Source: Planctomycetaceae bacterium (GTDB taxonomy: Bacteria; Planctomycetota; Planctomycetia; Pirellulales; Thermoguttaceae). Taken from it: a DNA stretch of 37,115 nucleotides. Shown piece after piece: positions 7,581-16,289 of this stretch. Every line of letters begins with the position of its first letter. Position 1 is the stretch's first letter. The stretch covers positions 1 through 37,115 of the forward strand of contig JAITOZ010000159.1 in assembly GCA_031289675.1 (NCBI GenBank), given 5' to 3'. The translations under genes and the position numbers were made by a program. The notes under the pieces are model-generated. The model had not been told where the DNA came from. It saw only the letters and a list, made by a program, of their open reading frames with translations, and did not search any database.

Positions 7581-9680
7581 ATGATTTCTCTCCGCAACGT
7601 TTGTGTACATAATCTTAAAAACATCGACATTGATTTGCCGAAAAAACAAATCATTGTCTTTTGCGGACGCTCCGGCAGCGGGAAAACCTCGCTCGCCGTC
7701 GATACTCTTTATGCCGAAGGGCAACGCCGGTACATCGAAACGTTTTCACCGGCAATGCGGCAGTTTCTCGAAAAAATTGAAAAACCTGATGTAGAACATA
7801 TTAGCGGTATTCCGCCGGCTGTTGCCGTCGGGCAACAGGAACTCGAACACAATGATAAGGCGACTGTCGGCGAAGCAACCGAAATAACCTATTATCTAAC
7901 ACAAATACTGCAAAAGTCGGGACATATCTTTTGTCAAAAGTGCCGCAGCGAAATTATCATTGACACACCGGAAAGCATTGGGACATATTTAGAAACGCTG
8001 CATTTGGAAAGGCAACTGGCAGAATCCCGCTCCGTTCTCATTGCCTTTGAACCGCCGCTTGAAGAATCCGCCGCCCTCTTTGCCGAAATATGGAAAGAAC
8101 AAGGTTTTTTGCGGGTAATGTATCAGGATACGGTTTTTCGGCTTGACGAACCGTTCCCGCCGAATCTGTACAAAAACGGGCTGCTCGTCATTGTTGACCG
8201 CATAAGCGTTAAGGCGGAAAACCGCGACCGCATCATCGAATCGCTGGAAACAGCAATGGAATTCGGCAGCGGAATATGCTGCGTTCAAGAGACGGAAAGC
8301 ATCCAGGAAACGCCGGCAACATCCGCAGCGTCAAGAGGTTTTTTGAGCAGAAAGAAATTCTCCAACCGCTTTACCTGCGAAGCCTGCGATGTTCATTCTT
8401 CATCGCCGCTCGTTGAACGGCGGCTCAATGCGGACATTCATTCATTGGGAATCAATGAACTTTCGGCGATGACCGTTGAACAAATTGCGGAACATTTAAG
8501 AGCAGAGTCTTTCACGCAGGGACAGTATCAGCGGATAAAATATGATTGGGAACAAGTGCTTTCCCGCTGCGGATATTTACAGCAGACCGGTCTTGGTATG
8601 CTGACACTTGACCGGCAAGTGTCAGCACTCACGTACAGTGAGCGGCGGCGCGTTGCCCTGACAGCCGCACTCGCTTCGCCGCTTGTCGATATGCTGTACG
8701 TTCTTGACGAACCGTCGCTGGGCTTGACGAAAGAGCAAACAGAAAAACTGCTGGACTTCGTTCGGCAACTTCGGGACAGGGGGAACACCGTGATACTGAT
8801 TGACCACCATCCGGTATTACTGCTTGCGGCTGACCATCTTGTTGAGTTCGGCCCCGGAGCCGGCACCGACGGCGGCAGAATTGTCTTTCAAGGGACTGTT
8901 GAAGAAATACTCAATGACGAAAAAAGTTTGACGGGAACCTATCTGAAAAAGATGAAATCCGCCGTAACGGATAAAAGGGAAAAAATCGAAGGCTTATCAA
9001 TCGGCATTGATTGCCGCACAAACAAACAATCAGCACTGCCGGTTCCCGCTTCTTCCCTTCCCCGCTCTTCTGCGTCTAATTCTGTTACTTATTTGCAAAT
9101 TTTTGACGAAATCCGCCGTGTTTTTGCGGACACTGCGGATGCCAAAGCGAAAAACATCACGGTACGGCATTTTAGTTTTAATGTTCCGGCAGGACGCTGT
9201 GAACACTGTAAGGGCTGCGGTATCATTACGGTCAATATGCAGTTTCTGTCCGACCAGATTATCCGCTGTTCGGAATGTAAAGGCAAACGATACCAGCCGC
9301 AGGTGCTTGAAATCTTGTATCGGGGCAAGACCATTTCAGACGTTCTCAATATGACGGTGCGGGAAGCCTTTGTTTTTTTTCGCGGACAAAACAAGATTCA
9401 GAAGGGACTGATGCGGCTATTGGATACCGGCTTGGATTACATACAGATAGGGCAATCGGTCAATACATTGTCCGGCGGTGAATTGCAGCGGTTGAAATTG
9501 GCGGCTTATCTGCTGGGCTTGAAAGGCAGCAGAGAAACAATTTATCTGGACGAACCGACAGCGGGACTGCACTTTGCCGATGTGGATGCGCTGCTTGATT
9601 GCTTCCGGCAATTAGTTCAATCGGGACACAAAATCATCGTGAACTCGCATAACGAACAGTTACTGGCGGCGATTGCATAG
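7581..9680 (+). CDS. UvrA paralogue with one P-loop and one intact signature
   Basis: A 699-residue tandem ABC ATPase of the UvrA family. UvrA proper is about 940 residues and detects DNA damage for excision repair. NBD1 has a normal start (NLKNIDIDLP) and Walker A GRSGSGKT (29-36), Walker B LYVLDEP (372-378) and H-loop IDHH (407-410), but its signature is SALTYSERRR (348-357) instead of LSGGEAQR. NBD2 lacks any Walker A. The sequence runs from the end of NBD1 (about 470) straight to SLPRSSASNSVTYLQIFDEIRRVFA, which is normally over 50 residues after the P-loop. It keeps the zinc module (Cys540, 543, 563, 566), signature NTLSGGELQR (628-637), Walker B IYLDEP (654-659) and His690. First-half zinc Cys pairs are at 118/121 and 266/269, and the UvrB-binding region is reduced and divergent. 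It is probably not the housekeeping UvrA. The rex gene follows. Confidence 0.88.
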   Translation: MISLRNVCVHNLKNIDIDLPKKQIIVFCGRSGSGKTSLAVDTLYAEGQRRYIETFSPAMRQFLEKIEKPDVEHISGIPPAVAVGQQELEHNDKATVGEATEITYYLTQILQKSGHIFCQKCRSEIIIDTPESIGTYLETLHLERQLAESRSVLIAFEPPLEESAALFAEIWKEQGFLRVMYQDTVFRLDEPFPPNLYKNGLLVIVDRISVKAENRDRIIESLETAMEFGSGICCVQETESIQETPATSAASRGFLSRKKFSNRFTCEACDVHSSSPLVERRLNADIHSLGINELSAMTVEQIAEHLRAESFTQGQYQRIKYDWEQVLSRCGYLQQTGLGMLTLDRQVSALTYSERRRVALTAALASPLVDMLYVLDEPSLGLTKEQTEKLLDFVRQLRDRGNTVILIDHHPVLLLAADHLVEFGPGAGTDGGRIVFQGTVEEILNDEKSLTGTYLKKMKSAVTDKREKIEGLSIGIDCRTNKQSALPVPASSLPRSSASNSVTYLQIFDEIRRVFADTADAKAKNITVRHFSFNVPAGRCEHCKGCGIITVNMQFLSDQIIRCSECKGKRYQPQVLEILYRGKTISDVLNMTVREAFVFFRGQNKIQKGLMRLLDTGLDYIQIGQSVNTLSGGELQRLKLAAYLLGLKGSRETIYLDEPTAGLHFADVDALLDCFRQLVQSGHKIIVNSHNEQLLAAIA

Positions 9681-9774
9681 ATATTGCATAAGCATTGCCT
9701 ATCCGCTATATTCTTACTCCGTGTATGCTTATCTCGGTATATGTCCGCCTAGAGCCTTTGTCTATTGCTTCATT

Positions 9775-10428
9775 ATGTTTCCGCTCAATTATTCTCCTCC
9801 GAGTCCAAGCATCCGAAGGCTGCCGATTTACCTGCGGTTTGCAAAACAGATGCGGGACAAAGGACAAACCAGCCTTTCTTGTGCGCAGATTTCCCTATCG
9901 CTAGGGGGACTTGCCGTCCAAATCCGTAAAGACCTTGCAATGACCGGTCTGCAAGGTAAACCGAAAATCGGTTATCCTATCAATAATATGATTGAGTCCA
10001 TAGAAAAATTTCTCGGCTGGGACGAGCCGGTCAATGCCATTCTTATCGGTGTCGGACACGTTGGTGAAGCGATTCTGACCTATCAGGTATTATACGAATT
10101 CGGTTTGCGTATTACTGCCGCTTTTTCGGATAATCCCGACAAGATAGGAAAGACCATCGGTTACACGCCGGTATTTCCTTCTGAAAAGTTGGATGAGGAA
10201 GGCAGTAAAGCAAACGCTTCGATATGTATTTTGGCAACAAGCGGGGTGCTGGTTCAGGAGGCAACGGATTTGTCCCTTAAGATAAAAAGCATTCGGGCGA
10301 TTTGGAATTTTGCGCCGGTCAGACCGTTTTTGCCGCCGCACATTGAGTACGAGGAAATCCGGCTCGGCGGCTCTTTGGCCCTGCTGACAAATAAGTTAAA
10401 GCGGCGCAGCCGTAACGCTCAATCATAA
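9775..10428 (+). CDS. rex: Redox-sensing transcriptional repressor Rex
   Basis: A 217-residue Rex homologue, a dimeric repressor that leaves DNA when NADH binds and so couples gene expression to the NADH/NAD+ ratio. The N-terminal winged helix (about 10-75) has RRLPIYLRFAKQM and the recognition region AVQIRKDLAMTG. The Rossmann domain has VNAILIGVGHVGEAIL with GxGxxG at 92-97, AAFSDNPDKIGKTIG with Asp119, and NFAPVRPFLP near 178-187, all family signatures. I chose ATG 9775. The ORF continues 34 codons upstream but that extension is hydrophobic and unlike Rex. It lies 94 bp after the UvrA-like gene, so co-transcription is possible. No Rex operator was identified nearby. Confidence 0.9.
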   Translation: MFPLNYSPPSPSIRRLPIYLRFAKQMRDKGQTSLSCAQISLSLGGLAVQIRKDLAMTGLQGKPKIGYPINNMIESIEKFLGWDEPVNAILIGVGHVGEAILTYQVLYEFGLRITAAFSDNPDKIGKTIGYTPVFPSEKLDEEGSKANASICILATSGVLVQEATDLSLKIKSIRAIWNFAPVRPFLPPHIEYEEIRLGGSLALLTNKLKRRSRNAQS

Positions 10429-10433
10429 AGTTC

Positions 10434-11495
10434 CTATATTCGCCGCAGGTTTAACTCCGGTGTCCGCCGCTGCTGCTGATACCATTTACGCCACGTCGGC
10501 TGGTCGAACTGATAATCGGCGTTCGTCAACTTTTTCAATGCTGCCAATACGCCCTGATTGGGACTTTCCGTTTTTCCCCGTACCGTTCTTGCTCCTCTGC
10601 TCAATCCGACATTGCCTGTACTGTAAGAGTCGGACTGCGTTTCCTCTTTGCGGACAAACTTATGCGTTGTTACCAACACATCAATAAGCATCGCAACCGC
10701 CTCTTCAATCTGCAATTCGCCGAGTATCCGTCCAGCCTCGTTGATTGCCAGCGGCGGATAAGCCTCCGGTCTCAAGTACAAACAATAGGCAGCCTGAATG
10801 ATTGTCCTGGAATCGGGATGCCGTTGAAGACAATCCTGCAATTCTTCAACGCAGCAGTTCCGAACGTTTTCCGGTTCTTCCGGCTTCATTGAGCAATCAA
10901 TAAGGAAAAGCAGCGTTTGTGTACTGGAAATATGCGCCGCCGCCCGAATCATTATGATTTTTTTTCCCGTGTCCCTTTCGGATTTAACGGCATCAATTAA
11001 CGCTTCGCTTGCAAGAGCATCATCAATGTTGAGCAATTCCTGTTCTGCTCTTTGGCTGGGCAAAGATTTCCGTAAAACGGCAATTTTCTTCCGCCATTGA
11101 TTGACGGCGGCTTTTTGCTCTGCAAGGATATTTTCTACTTCGATTTGCTGCCGGGTTTTCCACTCGCCCTTGTCCCGTACCAAACCCCGATTTTCTAACT
11201 TTTCTGTACGTAAAATCCAGCCGGATTTGTCTTTGATGTAATCAAGAGCCGAGCGGGCTTGTGCATTGTCGGCATCAAGTACGAGAATTTGATTCCAATG
11301 GTATCTGGCTTTTTCCGGCAACTGATGTCCGCTGCACCATAGAGCCATTTCTTTATGTTCTTCGACGGTATTGTTTATCGAAGACGCTTTAACGGCATAG
11401 AGTTCCTCTTCCTGACGGACTGCACCGCAGAGGGACAAGGAACCAATCGCAATGTACAGAAAAATACACAAAAAAAATACAGTAATGTCTCTCAT
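10434..11495 (-). CDS. Exported repeat protein of unknown function (HEAT-like)
   Basis: A 353-residue protein with a cleavable-looking signal or membrane anchor (about 3-24, VFFLCIFLYIAIGSLSLCGA). After it comes a short helical, TPR-like part (HKEMALWCSGHQLPEKARYHWNQILVLDADNAQAR) and then helical pairs with conserved spacing (about 155-300) typical of HEAT/armadillo repeats. It ends in LTNADYQFDQPTWRKWY, a C-terminal pattern I associate with exported planctomycete HEAT proteins. I start at the Met beginning MRDITVFF. The ORF allows five more residues. It is the second gene after the GGDEF-like gene, 75 bp downstream with no promoter seen between them. No enzymatic motif is visible, so a scaffolding role at the envelope is a guess. 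Confidence 0.65.
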   Translation of the reverse strand: MRDITVFFLCIFLYIAIGSLSLCGAVRQEEELYAVKASSINNTVEEHKEMALWCSGHQLPEKARYHWNQILVLDADNAQARSALDYIKDKSGWILRTEKLENRGLVRDKGEWKTRQQIEVENILAEQKAAVNQWRKKIAVLRKSLPSQRAEQELLNIDDALASEALIDAVKSERDTGKKIIMIRAAAHISSTQTLLFLIDCSMKPEEPENVRNCCVEELQDCLQRHPDSRTIIQAAYCLYLRPEAYPPLAINEAGRILGELQIEEAVAMLIDVLVTTHKFVRKEETQSDSYSTGNVGLSRGARTVRGKTESPNQGVLAALKKLTNADYQFDQPTWRKWYQQQRRTPELNLRRI

Positions 11496-11534
11496 TTGAG
11501 TTGAATACAAAGGAACCTCTAATCATTCTAATCA

Positions 11535-11542
11535 GGGGGGGG
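11535..11542. repeat. G8 tract between two reverse-strand genes
   Basis: Eight consecutive G in the gap between the GGDEF-like gene and the downstream repeat-protein gene, C8 in the transcript. It lies outside both reading frames. Confidence 0.6.
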
Positions 11543-11570
11543 CTTACACTCCTCGATGTCTCTGTATCTG

Positions 11571-13067
11571 TTATTCCAACACGATTTCGCTTGGGGATTC
11601 GTGATAATCTTTTCCTTCTGCTTTTGCCGGCAGTCCGCCGTCAGGACACACGTACATCCGGTTTTTGCCGTCTTGTTTCGCTGCTTGTAATGCTGCTTCC
11701 AAAGCCGATAACGTTGCTTCAAGTGTTTCTGCCGGCTGTACCGCCGCCGCCGTCATTTGCAAGATGATTTTGACATCACGTCCTGCCGGTTTGAATACGG
11801 TTTTTTCACAATGCTGCCGTATCCGTTCAACTTTTTCCGTCAATTTTTCCAGACTCAACTGATGCGAAGCCGACATAAAACAGTTGCCTGAATAAATTCC
11901 TGTTACATCATCGGCAGCGAATTGTTCCTTTAATTTCTGTCCAAAATGCCGGATAATTTTATCACAAACCGCAATGCCGTATTTTTTATTGGCATCGCCG
12001 AATTTGACGAAATCAAAGAGAGCCAGCGCATAATTCTTACTTTCGTTATGCTTTTGCTGCTGCCAATCGGCAAGAACCACTTCCAATCCGATACGTCCCC
12101 GCAGTCCCGACAATTCGTCGGCATATAATTGTTTCGGAATCTCCCCGATTTTGTTCGTCCGGCTTGCCCAGCGGACAAAAATTTGTTCCCGCATATCCCG
12201 CAGTTTGTGCCGTGCCGGACGCAGCGAGTTTAATTCCTGTAACAACATTTTTGCGCTGACTTCGGGACTGCTTGCTTCGGTAATTTGGTGTAATCCGGTC
12301 AAAGCCGATTCGACCGCGAGCCGCTGCTGCTGCGAAATGCTGCGCATCTCTTCAACTTTCGGCTGAAATTCGCCGAATTCGTTTATCCGCTGTTCAATTT
12401 CGGCAAGCGTTGTATTAGACGATGCCAGATAGTTTTTGCCGTCGTCTTGTAACTCTTCAATCAATTTAACAATGTCTTCTTTTGTAACACTGCTGCCTAA
12501 TGAACGGATTTTTTCATCGAGTTTTGTAACAAAAAGTCCGCTTTGCATCTGCACTGCATTCAATTTAATGAGAGCCGTTTCGATATTTTTATCGTTGATA
12601 AGCCACGCCTTCGTGCCTTTGTCCATAAGAACCGCTTCGAGATTTTTGTCGAAGAATATTTGGTCGTTGTCCGCTTTTTCCCTGCCGGCATTTGCGATAC
12701 CGGACGTTTCCATTTCGGATTCGGATACGGGGTCTTCTATCGGCGCATAGGTCTTATGTTGAGCGGTACTGCCGTCTGCCTCATCGTATTCTGCGGACTT
12801 CACTTTTTTTCTAACGGGAACGAGGCTGATTTGATTCGGAATATGGAGAAGAGTGAAATACTTTTCGGAAACGGGATATCTTTCATTAACCAGTTTTCGG
12901 ACGGCATTACAACGATTCTGCAAGTCGGACAAGCGGACGACAAGATTGAGTCCTAGTTTCCAATCCGGCGGTCCGTAACCGAAATGAATGGCAAGCAGGC
13001 AGCCGGCAATGATATTGGTCACCATCACAAGACAAACGACCGGCATTAAGATAAAAAGCGTAATCAT
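11571..13067 (-). CDS. Membrane-anchored GGDEF-like protein with degenerate active site
   Basis: A 498-residue protein with an N-terminal membrane segment (about 1-30) and a long, largely helical linker (about 60-310; coiled-coil candidate). The C-terminal domain (about 310-475) has the layout of a GGDEF diguanylate cyclase: DELSGLRGRIGLEVVL at the start, ALFDFVKFGDANKKYGIAVCDKIIRHFGQKL as the nucleotide and metal-binding helix, and EALEAALQAAKQDGKNRMYV-type ending. The signature position reads IYSGNCFM (about residue 390) instead of GG(D/E)EF, and the first metal Asp region is also altered. I therefore expect no cyclic-di-GMP synthesis. Such domains often serve as binding or regulatory modules. 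Its own promoter is at 13159-13188. Confidence 0.82.
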   Translation of the reverse strand: MITLFILMPVVCLVMVTNIIAGCLLAIHFGYGPPDWKLGLNLVVRLSDLQNRCNAVRKLVNERYPVSEKYFTLLHIPNQISLVPVRKKVKSAEYDEADGSTAQHKTYAPIEDPVSESEMETSGIANAGREKADNDQIFFDKNLEAVLMDKGTKAWLINDKNIETALIKLNAVQMQSGLFVTKLDEKIRSLGSSVTKEDIVKLIEELQDDGKNYLASSNTTLAEIEQRINEFGEFQPKVEEMRSISQQQRLAVESALTGLHQITEASSPEVSAKMLLQELNSLRPARHKLRDMREQIFVRWASRTNKIGEIPKQLYADELSGLRGRIGLEVVLADWQQQKHNESKNYALALFDFVKFGDANKKYGIAVCDKIIRHFGQKLKEQFAADDVTGIYSGNCFMSASHQLSLEKLTEKVERIRQHCEKTVFKPAGRDVKIILQMTAAAVQPAETLEATLSALEAALQAAKQDGKNRMYVCPDGGLPAKAEGKDYHESPSEIVLE

Positions 13068-13158
13068 TCCAGCGGAGACCGGAGCCGGTCAGACATTGTG
13101 TACGGGTTACGGGCGGCGGGGTATTTACAATTCGTGCCTATATGTTTTCCCTTCTCCA

Positions 13159-13188
13159 ATTATAACATCTATTCCGCAGGTCTCGCAA
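13159..13188 (-). promoter_or_regulatory. Promoter of the GGDEF-like gene
   Basis: On the reverse strand TTGCGA (13183-13188), 18 bp, TATAAT (13159-13164). The -10 is perfect. The leader to the start at 13067 is about 85 nt. The rest of the gap up to 13259 holds only a short G/C palindrome (13221-13237). Confidence 0.6.
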
Positions 13189-13259
13189 CGGTGCGGATGA
13201 GTTCTAAACACAGCCCGTCTCAATCTAATGTTCCCGCGGGGACAAGGTTATGCGGTCGC

Positions 13260-14510
13260 TCACTCCAAAAACAAATCACTGAAATCCGGCTCTTCATCGG
13301 GACTCACCGTTTGTAAATGAGAAGCGTTTTTCGGCTCCGGAACCGCTGGTTCGGCAGAGACAAAACCTTCCTCGTCCTGCTCCTTTAACGGCATTAACGC
13401 CGGTACATCCTGATATTCGGCAACTGCCTCTGTGTTCTGTTTCAATGATGCGGCCCGCTTTGACATAGCGGATTGTCTGACCGTTTCATAATCACCGGCA
13501 AAGAACGGGTCGCCTTCAAATATCACCCTATTCGACTCATGGTGTTTGTCCAAATAATCACTACGGACTGTTTTCGGCAAAACAGAACCCGCCGCTGCCG
13601 ACCGCTGCACCGGAGGAGTCTCTCCGGCAGATAACGCAAGCGGACGGTTACGCAACGAAACTTCACGCCTCGCCGCCCGCAGTGCCGTCCGGTCGATAAC
13701 ACCGCAAAGTTCTTCGGTAACGTCCCTGCGAATCGTCCTGATGCCCTGTACCGTTGTTTTTAATCCTGCCGGTTCTTTGACCGCCGTCTTGGAAAAATGA
13801 CTGACAAACGCAACGGTCTGCGCAAAATTATCATCCGCAATTTTTCCGAGCGAAGTATAAAACATCTTCGCAAGCATATCTGCCCCTAAATTATCCAGAG
13901 CGACAAATGTATCGAGTTCACAAACAATCATCGGCTCGCCGCCCTGGTCCTGCCCCGTTCGGCTGCGTAAAACCAGCAGCACTTCGCCGGTACAGGGTTT
14001 TGCCAAAAAAGGTCCCCTGTATTCGCCTTTTGCATAAATAATACACAAATCCTTTGACCGATACAGTATTTCGGCAACGGCTTCTGTTCCGCTGGATTCT
14101 TTCAACTGGTATCTGTCTTTTTTCAATTCTCGAAGTGACAGCTGCGTTGCGCCGAGGTGCTGCCAAAAAGTAATCACTGTATCAGGATGCTGCAACATAA
14201 AGGAATACACTTCGGGGTCTGCATAGACCGTTTGTGCTGGCATTTTGCGGAACACCGGCATCTTTGTAACGATTTTTTTGATTTGCTGTTTATCCGTTAT
14301 AGAAAGTTGTTCCCAAGGCAGCTGCTTCAGTGATTCCCGCATTTCGAGTTGCATTGCGGGAACGGGAATATTTTGCCGTCTTTGCAGAACATTCGGCTGT
14401 TGTGAGTTTCGCAGCGGTCTTGCCGTCTGTCCTGCTTCTTGTGCTGGCGCAAAAAAGGCAGCCGCAAGGCACAAGGGAGTCAGGAGATACATTAGAAGCG
14501 GAGTGCGCAT
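13260..14510 (-). CDS. Exported protein of unknown function
   Basis: A 416-residue protein with a clear signal peptide (MRTPLLMYLLTPLCLAAAFFAPAQEA, cleavage likely near 23-26). Residues about 60-260 look like a folded alpha/beta domain with PQTVYADPEVYSFMLQHPDTVITFWQHLG-like and GPFLAKPCTGEVLLVLRS segments. The remaining 150 residues are low-complexity, rich in Arg, Ala, Glu and Pro, and end in an acidic tail (DEEPDFSDLFLE). I do not recognise the family. The pattern of an exported globular domain with a disordered tail is common among planctomycete secreted proteins. No membrane segment is seen besides the signal. It sits alone between the GGDEF-like gene and the epmB-like gene, and no strong promoter is visible upstream. 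Confidence 0.75.
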   Translation of the reverse strand: MRTPLLMYLLTPLCLAAAFFAPAQEAGQTARPLRNSQQPNVLQRRQNIPVPAMQLEMRESLKQLPWEQLSITDKQQIKKIVTKMPVFRKMPAQTVYADPEVYSFMLQHPDTVITFWQHLGATQLSLRELKKDRYQLKESSGTEAVAEILYRSKDLCIIYAKGEYRGPFLAKPCTGEVLLVLRSRTGQDQGGEPMIVCELDTFVALDNLGADMLAKMFYTSLGKIADDNFAQTVAFVSHFSKTAVKEPAGLKTTVQGIRTIRRDVTEELCGVIDRTALRAARREVSLRNRPLALSAGETPPVQRSAAAGSVLPKTVRSDYLDKHHESNRVIFEGDPFFAGDYETVRQSAMSKRAASLKQNTEAVAEYQDVPALMPLKEQDEEGFVSAEPAVPEPKNASHLQTVSPDEEPDFSDLFLE

Positions 14511-14721
14511 AGAAATTCAGGCAGGACTTCACTTTCTTATCGGTAAAAGACATACCGTCCCGCCAACTATTTTCCTCGAAACCGTATTCTCTCTCAAGAA
14601 TAAAAAGGAGAGTAAAGTGTGCAACTTGTGATTGTAACCGTTGTTTTCCGTGAAATATCAAGGGTAACTATCGTACCTGACAGCAAGCCGTGATAGATGC
14701 TAGGGACTGTTTACACTACTC

Positions 14722-14750
14722 TTGACAGGGTTTACTGCCTTCCAGATAAC
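14722..14750 (+). promoter_or_regulatory. Orphan promoter-like sequence in the 14511-14987 gap
   Basis: TTGACA (14722-14727), 17 bp, GATAAC (14745-14750), reading rightwards into a stretch with no convincing forward gene and then antisense to the 3' end of the epmB-like gene. A GAAGGAG sequence follows at about 14779, but the forward ORF after it does not look like a protein. The rest of this 477-bp gap holds nothing I can identify. Confidence 0.4.
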
Positions 14751-14987
14751 TTATAAGAAACATCATTTTGCGTGTTTGAAGGAGTTTCGCACCCTATTTT
14801 GATCTTGATTGATACATTCGGCAGCGATTGCTGCTTTATTCAATCATCAGTCTTTTCAAAGACAACAATTATGAGCACTCAACACAAAAGCATTCCAATG
14901 TGTTTTCAGGAAAGCAGTACTTGCAGCCCTTGTTTTAACGCACCCATCTCTCTTGCTGTTGCGCCAACTCTCCCTGCGTTTTTATTG

Positions 14988-16139
14988 TTACAAAATTTCT
15001 TTGCAAGACGCACCGGCAACTTCACGGACATATCTTGGAACGGCATAACCGGAAAGCCGGCTGCGCAGTTGCTTTATCAATCGGCAGCCCGTCTCTATCG
15101 AGACCTCAAAATGCGCCGCCGACTGAATCTTATCAAGTTGATGTAAGTAATACGGGACAATACCGATGTCTGTCAATGCCGTAAAAAGTTTCGCCAACGT
15201 TTCAATATCATCGTTTATCCGTCGAAGCAAAACCGTCTGCGAGAGTAAAACCGGCGACCGCAATAACCGGCGGTGCTGAACGAATGCGTCATTCAATTCG
15301 TTCGGATGGTTGACGTGTAAAACCAAATAGACCGGTATCGGCAAATCAAGAACCGCATTGAGTTGCGGCGTAATGCGGCTAGGCAGAACAATCGGCAGAC
15401 GGCTGTGAATACGCAGCCGCTTGATGTTCGGCATTTGAATAATGTGCTGACAAATTTCACTGAGTCGTTCATCGCCGAACATCAGCGGGTCGCCGCCGCT
15501 TAAAATAATTTCTTCGATACCGCCGTCTTGTATCCGATGCAGCGGCATCAAAATATCGGCTTCGTTCTTTTGTTGAAAAGGAAAAGTGTGCGGAAAGTGA
15601 AACGGATATTGGCAGCGTCGAAAACAAAAGCGGCAATGAATACCGCAGTGGGGAGACGCTAACACCAATGCCCTGTGCGGATATTTTATTAAGATTCCGT
15701 TGGTTCCAGCGGCGGATTCATTGAGAGGATCGGCAGAAAAACCGATAGTTTCCTGTAGTTCCTCCGGCTGCGGAAGCACTTGCAGCAGCAGCGGGTCATT
15801 GGGATTGCCCGTCTCCATTCGTTGGATGAACGGTTTTGGTACGAGCAGCGGATAACCGGTTTCAACGTTCACTGCCGGTACATCAAGGTGCCGGCACAAA
15901 ACATTTGTGTCGGTAACAGCGGCGGAGAATTCGGTTTGCCAATCGGTGTCGGACACGTTAGTTTGACTTGTCCGCAAAAGAAGCCTTCGGTACGGATTCC
16001 TGAATTGAACAAAATGTGCCTTGTTGAAAATTGAGGTTTTGGCTAATGTCTTGTGGCGTATGCGGGGACGAGGAGTTTCGCCTGCGTATAGGTTTGCGTG
16101 CAAATAGCCGGTAATACGTTTGTCTCCTGCCTCCAACAC
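14988..16139 (-). CDS. epmB: EpmB-type radical-SAM lysine 2,3-aminomutase
   Basis: A 383-residue protein of the KamA/EpmB family. EpmB converts alpha-lysine to beta-lysine for modification of elongation factor P. The radical-SAM cluster motif is CGIHCRFC (165-172, CxxxCxxC). Other family blocks are FIQRMETGNPNDPLLLQVLP, EIILSGGDPLMFGDERL, IKRLRIHSRLPIVLPSRI and PYYLHQLDKIQSAAHFEV, followed by GYAVPRYVREVAG. These match EpmB better than catabolic lysine aminomutases, which carry extra N- and C-terminal parts. The first about 60 residues do not match EpmB. The true start may be the GTG at codon 62 (VSDTDWQTEF), which fits the family's usual beginning. No efp or epmA gene is in the window. Confidence 0.85.
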   Translation of the reverse strand: MLEAGDKRITGYLHANLYAGETPRPRIRHKTLAKTSIFNKAHFVQFRNPYRRLLLRTSQTNVSDTDWQTEFSAAVTDTNVLCRHLDVPAVNVETGYPLLVPKPFIQRMETGNPNDPLLLQVLPQPEELQETIGFSADPLNESAAGTNGILIKYPHRALVLASPHCGIHCRFCFRRCQYPFHFPHTFPFQQKNEADILMPLHRIQDGGIEEIILSGGDPLMFGDERLSEICQHIIQMPNIKRLRIHSRLPIVLPSRITPQLNAVLDLPIPVYLVLHVNHPNELNDAFVQHRRLLRSPVLLSQTVLLRRINDDIETLAKLFTALTDIGIVPYYLHQLDKIQSAAHFEVSIETGCRLIKQLRSRLSGYAVPRYVREVAGASCKEIL

Positions 16140-16289
16140 GCAGTCCGGTTAGACTGTCATAACGAACGGTAACGATTTCAAGCACGCAAGGCAATAGAAG
16201 ATTGTTCAACAAGGCGACCTGTTCTCCTAACATATGATTTTAGACCGCGAATGGTACGAATTGAATTATGGATAAATCGAAAAAATTAT

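Noticed and set aside
9673-9774. 34-codon N-terminal extension of Rex
   Set aside because: Hydrophobic and Tyr-rich, unlike the family, which begins close to the winged helix.
14772-15146. 124-codon forward ORF following the orphan promoter
   Set aside because: Runs antisense into the epmB-like gene and has no recognisable domain; kept only as possible transcript, not a gene.
15958-16233. 91-codon reverse ORF overlapping the start of the epmB-like gene
   Set aside because: Different frame, no domain, and its C-terminal half is a shadow of the epmB-like frame.
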